From Williamsia herbipolensis (GTDB lineage Bacteria; Actinomycetota; Actinomycetes; Mycobacteriales; Mycobacteriaceae): 64,000 bases of DNA. The DNA is taken from NCBI RefSeq assembly GCF_000964005.1, contig NZ_JXYP01000016.1:1-64000 (forward strand). Reading direction: 5' to 3'. Below, piece after piece: positions 58,375-64,000 of this stretch; the first letter of the stretch is position 1, and every line of letters starts with the position of its first letter. The notes beneath the pieces are model-generated. The model made no database searches, was not told where the DNA came from, and was given only the letters and a program-made list of their open reading frames with translations. Made by a program: the position numbers and the translations under genes.

Positions 58375-59367
58375 GTGCACCACTGGTTCACCCACGACAT
58401 CCTCGACGCCGGGCGCCTCCCGCTGTTCCTGTTCTTCATCGGGTTCATCGTCGGGTTCGCCTGCACCCGCGTCAGTGTCCGCCTCATCCGCGCCGAGAAG
58501 TCGTGGTGGTTCGGCAACGTCAGCACCGGCGCGACCCACGTCCATCACATGGTCTTCGGGGTCGTGCTCTCCCTGGTATCGGGCGTGTCGATCGTCGCCG
58601 TCTCGGTCACGGGCTCACAGACCACGCTCTCGGTCCTCGCCTGCTTCTTCGGTATCGGTGCCGCCCTCGTCCTCGACGAGTTCGCGCTCATCTTCTACCT
58701 GCGTGACGTGTACTGGGCCGAGGAGGGACGTGCCTCGATCGACGCGGTGTGGGCCGCGCTCGGCGCGACCGGCATGGTCCTGCTCGGGTTCCGACCCCTG
58801 GAGCTGTTCCAGCTGTCGGGACTGTCCCCCGACGACGGCTGGGCAGAGGTCGCCATCACCGTCGTCCTCGCCGCGGTGAGCCTGCTGCTCGCCGCCGTCG
58901 TGTTGGCCAAGGGCAAGATCTGGACCGGACTCATCGGCATCTTCGCGTGGCCGCTGCTGCTGGTGGGCGCCCTGCGGCTCGCCCGCCCGGGGTCTCCGTG
59001 GGCGCGGTGGCGCTACACCCATCGACCACGCCGGATGGAGCGGGCGATGTCGCGCGAGCGCCGGCTGCGGCGGCCGCTGATCCGCGCGAAGATCTATCTG
59101 CAGGACCTCATGGCCGGACGGCCGGATGTCCCGCACGCCATCTCCGAGGCCGAGTCGGTGCTCGACGAGGTCGTGCACGCCGCCCCGCCGCCACCGGGCT
59201 CGGCGGTCACCCCGAGCGCCGGAACAGTCGGGGTCGCGTCGACGGCGTCGTCGATTTCCGCCCGGAGGGGGCGCTCTGGCACAATGGTCGGGTTGCCGTT
59301 CGAGGGAGACGCGGCTGCGTCGAGGTCGATGCAGTCCGTGCCACCGTCCGGCGAACCCCACGACTAG
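58375..59367 (+). CDS. Six-helix integral membrane protein of unknown function
   Basis: A 330-residue membrane protein with about six transmembrane helices (near residues 15, 58, 85, 128, 155 and 184) and a hydrophilic, basic C-terminal half (residues 205-330) in the cytoplasm. A conserved-looking THVHHMVFG segment and a charged LVLDEFALIFYLRDVYWAEEGR loop may be functional. The GTG lies 6 nt after TAGCCT, so it is probably translated from a leaderless mRNA. The frame continues through the rplS promoter. M. tuberculosis has lppW between trmD and rplS instead. I do not recognise the family. Confidence 0.8.
   Translation: MHHWFTHDILDAGRLPLFLFFIGFIVGFACTRVSVRLIRAEKSWWFGNVSTGATHVHHMVFGVVLSLVSGVSIVAVSVTGSQTTLSVLACFFGIGAALVLDEFALIFYLRDVYWAEEGRASIDAVWAALGATGMVLLGFRPLELFQLSGLSPDDGWAEVAITVVLAAVSLLLAAVVLAKGKIWTGLIGIFAWPLLLVGALRLARPGSPWARWRYTHRPRRMERAMSRERRLRRPLIRAKIYLQDLMAGRPDVPHAISEAESVLDEVVHAAPPPPGSAVTPSAGTVGVASTASSISARRGRSGTMVGLPFEGDAAASRSMQSVPPSGEPHD
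59253..59285 (+). promoter_or_regulatory. Promoter of rplS
   Basis: GATTTC (59253-59258) and the -10 CACAAT (59280-59285), inside TGGCACAATGG, repeat the rpsP promoter with identical 27-nt spacing. The whole promoter lies within the 3' part of the upstream membrane-protein gene. It predicts a leader of about 165 nt before rplS. Confidence 0.6.
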
Positions 59368-59458
59368 ATCACGAACCGGTCGAACCGTGTCGCCGTCCGC
59401 GGCGCCGGCCGCCAGGTTCCTCTGACTCAGTGACGATGACCACCGATTGGATCCGCAG

Positions 59459-59800
59459 ATGAACACCCTGGACTTTCTCGACAAGCAGTCGATGCGCGAC
59501 GACATCCCGGCCTTCCGGCCCGGCGACACCCTCGACGTGCACGTCAAGGTCATCGAGGGGTCCAAGGAGCGCGTCCAGGTCTTCAAGGGCGTCGTGATCC
59601 GCCGCCAGGGTGGCGGTCTCCAGGAGACCTTCACCGTGCGCAAGGTGTCGTTCGGCGTCGGTGTCGAGCGCACCTTCCCGATCCACAGCCCGAACATCGC
59701 GAAGGTCGACGTGATCACCCGCGGCGACGTGCGTCGCGCGAAGCTGTACTACCTGCGCGACCTGCGCGGCAAGGCCGCCAAGATCAAGGAAAAGCGCTGA
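59459..59800 (+). CDS. rplS: 50S ribosomal protein L19
   Basis: L19 lies at the 30S-50S interface. The 113-residue protein matches the family ([35 protein letters not shown]-type segment). The ATG at 59459 is preferred over an upstream TTG at 59447 because MNTLDFLD is the family start. No strong ribosome site is seen. A hairpin follows the gene before lepB. Confidence 0.96.
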   Translation: MNTLDFLDKQSMRDDIPAFRPGDTLDVHVKVIEGSKERVQVFKGVVIRRQGGGLQETFTVRKVSFGVGVERTFPIHSPNIAKVDVITRGDVRRAKLYYLRDLRGKAAKIKEKR

Positions 59801-59813
59801 CGTTGGTCAGTGG

Positions 59814-59843
59814 GCCGGGTCCCGACCATGCGGTCGGGCCGGC
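59814..59843 (+). terminator. Hairpin after rplS
   Basis: GCCGG-GT-CCCGACC pairs with GGTCGGG-CCGGC around a 4-nt ATGC loop, giving 12 bp with a 2-nt bulge, 14 bp after the rplS stop. There is no T tract. lepB then appears to use its own leaderless start. Confidence 0.65.
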
Positions 59844-59873
59844 TCCCTCGGCGCGTCCACTAGGCTGAGCGAC

Positions 59874-60740
59874 GTGCCCGACACCCCCCGCCAGGACAGC
59901 CCGCAGGACCGGTTCGACGACGCCAGTGCGACGGACGACGCCGACTCGGACACCCACCGTCCCTGGCGAACTCGTGGCGACGGTGCCGGCGATGCCCCGC
60001 GTTCGGGCCGCAAACGGTCCGCGCTGCGCGAGACCGCGATCATCATCGTCAGCGTCCTCGTCCTCACGTGGATCCTGCAGACCTTCATCGGTCGGCAGTA
60101 CGTCATCCCGTCGGAGTCGATGGAGAACACGCTGCACGGGTGCACCGGATGCACCAACGACCGCATCGTGATCGACAAGCTCACCTATCGCTTCAGCGAT
60201 CCCGCGCCCGGCGACGTCGTCGTGTTCAAGGCGCCGACCCAGTCGTGGGACGAGGGCTGGACGTCGCCGCGATCGGACAACACGATCCTGCGCGGCGCCC
60301 AGGACGCCCTGTCGTGGTTCGGGTTCGCCCCGCCCGACGAGAACGACCTCGTCAAGCGCGTCATCGCCGTCGGCGGCCAGACCGTCGCGTGCCGCAACGC
60401 CGACAAGGTCGGTGTCACCGTCAACGGCAAACCCCTCTCCGAGCCGTACGTCGACAAGGCGCTGCAGCAGCAGGACGCGACCGTCAACACCGGGCTCGTG
60501 GTCTCCGAGAGCGGAACCCTCAGCAGCTGTCTCGGACCCGATTTCGGGCCCGTCACCGTGCCCAAGGGCAACGTGTGGGTGATGGGCGACAACCGGGGCA
60601 ACTCGGCCGACTCGCGTTATCACATCACCGATGAACTCAACGGCACCGTCCCGGTCTCCGACATCCGCGGCAAGGTGCGCTTCATCATCTATCCGTTCTC
60701 CCGGATCGGTGGTGTGGGCGCGCACAACCCGCAGACGTAG
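59874..60740 (+). CDS. lepB: Signal peptidase I
   Basis: LepB removes signal peptides outside the membrane. The 288-residue protein has a cytoplasmic N-terminus, one transmembrane helix (AIIIVSVLVLTWILQTF, residues 55-71), the catalytic Ser82 in SESM and Lys161 in LVKRVIAVGG, and the box GDNRGNSADSRYH. Three cysteines in the outer domain may form a disulfide. The GTG is 7 nt after TAGGCT (59861-59866), consistent with a leaderless mRNA. Confidence 0.95.
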   Translation: MPDTPRQDSPQDRFDDASATDDADSDTHRPWRTRGDGAGDAPRSGRKRSALRETAIIIVSVLVLTWILQTFIGRQYVIPSESMENTLHGCTGCTNDRIVIDKLTYRFSDPAPGDVVVFKAPTQSWDEGWTSPRSDNTILRGAQDALSWFGFAPPDENDLVKRVIAVGGQTVACRNADKVGVTVNGKPLSEPYVDKALQQQDATVNTGLVVSESGTLSSCLGPDFGPVTVPKGNVWVMGDNRGNSADSRYHITDELNGTVPVSDIRGKVRFIIYPFSRIGGVGAHNPQT

Positions 60741-60752
60741 CGGGGGAGTGAC

Positions 60753-61415
60753 GTGAACCGGTGGCCACCGCGTGCGCCCGTCCGTCGGGCCGCGAGCCTT
60801 CGCACCTATGAATTCGCGCTCCACAACAGCGGTCTCGGCCCGGTGGCGGGTGTCGACGAGGCCGGTCGCGGCGCCTGCGCCGGTCCGCTGGTCGTCGCCG
60901 CATGCGTCCTCAAACCGACCCAGTTGGTCTCGCTCGCCGACCTCGACGACTCCAAACGCCTCACCCCGACGATGCGCGAGACGCTGTACCGGTCGATCAC
61001 CCGCCACGCCGTCGCGAGCAGTGTGGTGATCGTCGACGCCGACGAGGTCGACCGCATCGGCATCCACGTCGCCAACATCGAGGGCATGCGTCGCGCGGTC
61101 GCCACACTCGACGTGACGCCCGGGTACGTGCTCTCCGACGGTTTCGTGGTGCCGGGTCTCACCGTCCCGTCGTTGCCGGTCATCGGTGGCGACGGCGCCG
61201 CGGCGTGCATCGCCGCCGCCAGCATCCTCGCCAAGGTCACCCGAGACCGCATCATGGTCGCGATGGAGGACGACCTCCCCGGATACGACTTCGCGGTGCA
61301 CAAGGGCTACAGCACCGAGCTGCACATGTCGGCGCTCGACCGGCTCGGACCGTCCCGCGAGCACCGGATGTCCTATCGCAACGTCCGCGAGCGCGTCCGC
61401 GTCACGCCGGCCTGA
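60753..61415 (+). CDS. rnhB: Ribonuclease HII
   Basis: RNase HII removes ribonucleotides from DNA and RNA-DNA hybrids. The 220-residue protein has [15 protein letters not shown] with the first Asp and Glu, [15 protein letters not shown], and the C-terminal KGYSTELHM region. The GTG follows GGGGGAG 5 nt upstream, 12 bp after lepB, so it is probably co-transcribed with lepB. The lepB-rnhB-DUF2469 order is conserved in mycobacteria. Confidence 0.95.
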   Translation: MNRWPPRAPVRRAASLRTYEFALHNSGLGPVAGVDEAGRGACAGPLVVAACVLKPTQLVSLADLDDSKRLTPTMRETLYRSITRHAVASSVVIVDADEVDRIGIHVANIEGMRRAVATLDVTPGYVLSDGFVVPGLTVPSLPVIGGDGAAACIAAASILAKVTRDRIMVAMEDDLPGYDFAVHKGYSTELHMSALDRLGPSREHRMSYRNVRERVRVTPA

Positions 61416-61438
61416 CATGGGTGACTAGGCTGACCTCC

Positions 61439-61762
61439 ATGAGTGCGGAGGATCTCGAGAAGTACGAGACCGAGATGGAACTCTCGCTGTACCGCGAGTA
61501 CAAGGACGTGGTCGGGCAGTTCACCTACGTCGTGGAGACCGAACGGCGGTTCTATCTCGCCAACGCGGTCGACCTGGTCCCGCGCAACGCCGACGGCGAG
61601 GTCTATTTCGAACTACGGATGTCCGATGCCTGGGTGTGGGACATGTACCGACCGGCGCGGTTCGTCAAGCAGGTACGCGTGATCACGTTCAAGGACGTCA
61701 ACATCGAGGAGCTCGAGAAGTCGGAGCTGCGCCTTCCCGAGGACGGCGCGCTACCCGACTGA
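61439..61762 (+). CDS. DUF2469 family protein
   Basis: A 107-residue acidic protein conserved in actinobacteria directly after rnhB (Rv2901c-like). It starts MSAEDLEKYETEMELSLYREY and is rich in aromatic residues in the middle (RRFYLANAVDLVPRN; SDAWVWDMYRP). Its function is unknown. The ATG lies 7 nt after TAGGCT (61426-61431) without a ribosome site. Its last 12 bases overlap the convergent MFS gene. Confidence 0.9.
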   Translation: MSAEDLEKYETEMELSLYREYKDVVGQFTYVVETERRFYLANAVDLVPRNADGEVYFELRMSDAWVWDMYRPARFVKQVRVITFKDVNIEELEKSELRLPEDGALPD

Positions 61763-63460
61763 CGCCGGCGTCCCCACCGGAACGATCACCCGAGCTCGGG
61801 GGACGGCGAGGCTGATCGCCGCGACCGCCGCCGCGGTCGCGCAGATGATCCACATGATCTTCGAGAACGCCTCGAGGAAAGCCCTGGCCGCGGCCACCCG
61901 GGCCGCGGGACGCAACGCGGGCTGCGCCTCACGCACGATCGCAGCCTGCGGACCGGCATCGGCATCCGAACCCTGCGCCGAACACCCCGGTGGGGACACC
62001 TCGGGGCGTGGTGACGACAACTGGCGCGACACACAGTCGCTGAACCGGCTCACGACGATCGGTTGCGCGACGGCCGGAACCGCGGTGTCGCCCAGACGCA
62101 CCCGCAGATCGTCGGCCCCGGCCGACGCGCCCGCCGACGACGCCGACCCCACCAGGGCGAAGAACACGATGCCGATGATCGCCAGGCCCACCGACCCGCC
62201 GATCTGCTGGACGGTCGGGATCGTCCCCGAAGCCGAACCGACCGTGCGGGAGGTCGTGCCCGACAGGATCACGGCCTGCAGCGGAGCGACGAAGACGCCG
62301 GTGCCCAGGCCCCCGAGGACCAACGGCGCGATCAGCGATGCGATGGCGATGTCGTGGCGCGCGGGATCGATCACGATCGCCATCCACGCCACCGACGCGG
62401 CGAAGACGACCATGCCGACCGTGAGTGTCCGTGGTCCGATCCGCGTCACGACCAGGGGCGACAGAAGCGAACCGACCGCGGCGCCGAGCGCGAACGGCAA
62501 CGTGATGAGTCCGGTGTGCAGCGGCGAGTAGCCGAGGCCGAACTGCGTGGTGATCGAGACGGTGAAGAAGAACGCGGTGAAGACGCTGAAGAACAACAAC
62601 GAGAGCACCGCCCCGACCGCGAACGAGCGTTCGGCGAACAGGTCGAGCCGCAGCAGGGGTGCACCGCCGCGGCGCAGGAGCGCGCGCTCGTGGAGGACGA
62701 AGGCGACGAGCACGGCGATCGAGATCGCCAGCATCGCCAGCAGCCACCCCGGCCATCCCTTCTCGCGACCGGTCGACAGCGGGTAGATCAAAAGGAACAG
62801 TCCGATGGTCGACAGGGCCACCCCGGCCGCGTCGAGGGATTCACGCAGCGTCCCCACCACCGGCGGCATCGCCCGCGCGGCGATGACGCATGCGATGACA
62901 CCGAACGGCAGGTTGACGAGAAAGATGGTGCGCCAACCGAGTCCGAAGGCATCGAGCCCCACGAGGGCGCCGCCGAGGACGGGACCGAGCATCGCCGCGA
63001 CGCCCGCGGTCGCGCCGTAGACCCCGAACACCAGTCCGTGACGCGCCCTGGGGAAGATCGCGGAGATGATCGCGATGGTCTGCGCCGAGGCGAACGCCGC
63101 GCACGCGCCCTGCAGTCCACGCGCCGCGATCAGCTCGCCGGGGCCGGCGGCGGTCCCGCACAGCAGCGAGGCGATGGTGAACCCCGCCAGCGCGATGATG
63201 AAGACCCGCCGTCGCCCGAGTCGCTCGCCGATGCGCGACGCGGTCATCAGGGTGCACGCGAACGCGAGCGTGTAGACCGTGAGGACGAGCAGTTGGTCGG
63301 CCGACGAGGCGCCGAGATCGGTCGTCAGGTCGGGCAACGCGATGTTGACGATCGTCGTGTCGACCATCTGCATGAACACCGCGACCAGACATGCGGCGAA
63401 CGCAGGCCACGCACGTCGGGAGGCCGTCGTCGCGCCCGTGTCGGTGGGGCTGGAAGTCAC
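61751..63460 (-). CDS. MFS transporter, DHA2 family (drug/metabolite exporter type)
   Basis: A 569-residue transporter with about 14 transmembrane helices of the DHA2 (EmrB/QacA-like) group. Visible signatures are MQMVDTTIVNIALPDL in helix 1, GERLGRRRVF after helix 2, and GPVLGGALV in helix 5. The loop before the last helix is enlarged and has two Cys residues. The GTG start overlaps the stop of the upstream condensation-domain gene (GTGA), so the two are translationally coupled and the exporter may move that enzyme's product. The substrate is unknown; typical DHA2 members export drugs, lipids or siderophores. Confidence 0.88.
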   Translation of the reverse strand: MTSSPTDTGATTASRRAWPAFAACLVAVFMQMVDTTIVNIALPDLTTDLGASSADQLLVLTVYTLAFACTLMTASRIGERLGRRRVFIIALAGFTIASLLCGTAAGPGELIAARGLQGACAAFASAQTIAIISAIFPRARHGLVFGVYGATAGVAAMLGPVLGGALVGLDAFGLGWRTIFLVNLPFGVIACVIAARAMPPVVGTLRESLDAAGVALSTIGLFLLIYPLSTGREKGWPGWLLAMLAISIAVLVAFVLHERALLRRGGAPLLRLDLFAERSFAVGAVLSLLFFSVFTAFFFTVSITTQFGLGYSPLHTGLITLPFALGAAVGSLLSPLVVTRIGPRTLTVGMVVFAASVAWMAIVIDPARHDIAIASLIAPLVLGGLGTGVFVAPLQAVILSGTTSRTVGSASGTIPTVQQIGGSVGLAIIGIVFFALVGSASSAGASAGADDLRVRLGDTAVPAVAQPIVVSRFSDCVSRQLSSPRPEVSPPGCSAQGSDADAGPQAAIVREAQPALRPAARVAAARAFLEAFSKIMWIICATAAAVAAISLAVPRARVIVPVGTPASVG

Positions 63461-64000
63461 CGGTTGGTCGACGCCGCCGCAGGGCTGTAGTCGCCCGTCG
63501 TGGCGATCGAGTGGAACACGCCCAACAGTCGGTCGATGTAGAGCTTGATCGAGTCCCGCGCCTGGTCGGAGTCGGGATAGAGGAGCGTCATCACCGTGTA
63601 GTCGGGGAAGCGGTTCACCCAGAGGTAGACCTCCTCGGAACTTCCGCGGTTGCCGAACACGCCGCCGTTGATGTGGTCGAACATCTGCGCACCGGGGAGC
63701 TTGCGCACGTCGATGTAGCTGACCATCGGCACCACCCACCCCGGTGCGATGTCGATGTCGGAGTCGTCGTCGATGAGCTGCAACACACGGTGCAACGACA
63801 CCTCCGACATCGTCTTGCCCGCCGCGAAGGACTCCTGCGCCGGACCGACGATCGAGGTGAACGTGGAGTCGGCGTGGACGTCGACCACGACCGGGATGAG
63901 GTTGGTGAACCAACCGACGGAGGTGAACTCGCTCGCCGTCGACCGGGTGTTCTTCGGCGTCATCCCCAGGTAGCGCTCGGTCCCGGTGAACTCGTGGGCG
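63457..64000 (-). CDS. Condensation-domain protein, C-terminal fragment (cut by window edge)
   Basis: The gene enters from beyond the right edge; about 180 C-terminal residues are visible. They contain the segment FTGTERYLGMTPKNTRST, then SVGWFTNLIPVVV, typical of the C-terminal half of NRPS-like condensation domains and of PapA-type acyltransferases, which lie in cell-wall lipid loci of mycolata. The catalytic HHxxxDG would be in the missing part. The ATG at 63963 is internal, not a start. It is coupled to the MFS exporter. Role: probably acyl transfer to an alcohol or sugar. Confidence 0.7.
   Translation of the reverse strand, partial: AHEFTGTERYLGMTPKNTRSTASEFTSVGWFTNLIPVVVDVHADSTFTSIVGPAQESFAAGKTMSEVSLHRVLQLIDDDSDIDIAPGWVVPMVSYIDVRKLPGAQMFDHINGGVFGNRGSSEEVYLWVNRFPDYTVMTLLYPDSDQARDSIKLYIDRLLGVFHSIATTGDYSPAAASTNR

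Overview
The window is 64 kb of high-GC, gene-dense actinobacterial chromosome. Gene order over most of it follows the Mycobacterium tuberculosis core map as I remember it: tig-clpP1-clpP2-clpX, mobA, valS-folC-ndk-rne-rplU-rpmA-obgE-proB (Rv2462c to Rv2439c), then rsmD-coaD, sepIVA-DUF177-rnc-mutM, osmC-acyP-smc-ftsY-amt-glnB-glnD-ffh-amidohydrolase-rpsP-khpA-rimM-trmD-rplS-lepB-rnhB-DUF2469 (the Rv2927c to Rv2901c block). With a SepIVA-like protein, a large RNase E/G and an ectABC operon, this points to a mycolic-acid-producing Mycobacteriales member outside Mycobacterium. Gordonia is my best guess, by inference only. No insertion sequence, prophage, integrase or CRISPR array was seen.

Layout. 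1-204: start of an exported protein on the minus strand, cut by the window edge. 205-930: tRNA-Gly and tRNA-Pro with promoters and a terminator. 931-7483: trigger factor, the two ClpP subunits, ClpX and an S9 peptidase. 7503-11339: fdhD and a YdeP-type molybdopterin oxidoreductase on the minus strand, diverging from mobA. 11364-24421: valS, folC, a small membrane protein, a secreted protein, ndk, rne, rplU, rpmA, obgE, proB. 24377-30128: accessory segment with a Sir2 deacylase, a TetR/SDR pair sharing an operator region, and ectABC followed by a D-2-hydroxyacid dehydrogenase. 30352-34728: rsmD, coaD, sepIVA, DUF177, rnc, mutM. 34929-42952: a complete kdp system (an unnamed 30-codon ORF, kdpF, A, B, C, D, E) placed between mutM and osmC. 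42991-61762: the conserved smc/ftsY/nitrogen/ffh/ribosomal block. 61751-64000: an MFS exporter translationally coupled to a condensation-domain protein that runs off the right edge.

How the genes work together. Protein folding, export and turnover are represented by Tig, ClpXP1P2, FtsY, Ffh and LepB. Translation and RNA processing are represented by tRNAs, ribosomal proteins, RimM, TrmD, KhpA, RNase E/G, RNase III and RNase HII. Osmotic adaptation is covered twice, by K+ uptake (Kdp) and by ectoine synthesis. Nitrogen control is compact: Amt, PII and GlnD follow a sequence that fits the GlnR box.

The most noteworthy non-coding signals are a promoter layout shared by tRNA and ribosomal-protein genes (GRTTT-like element exactly 27 nt before the -10), a paired palindromic TetR operator, the GlnR box before amt, and many genes whose -10 hexamer lies 6-8 nt before the start codon, which implies leaderless mRNAs. 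I found no clearly undescribed multi-gene system. The best leads are the small ORF overlapping kdpF, the fourth gene of the ectoine operon, and the MFS/condensation pair at the right edge.
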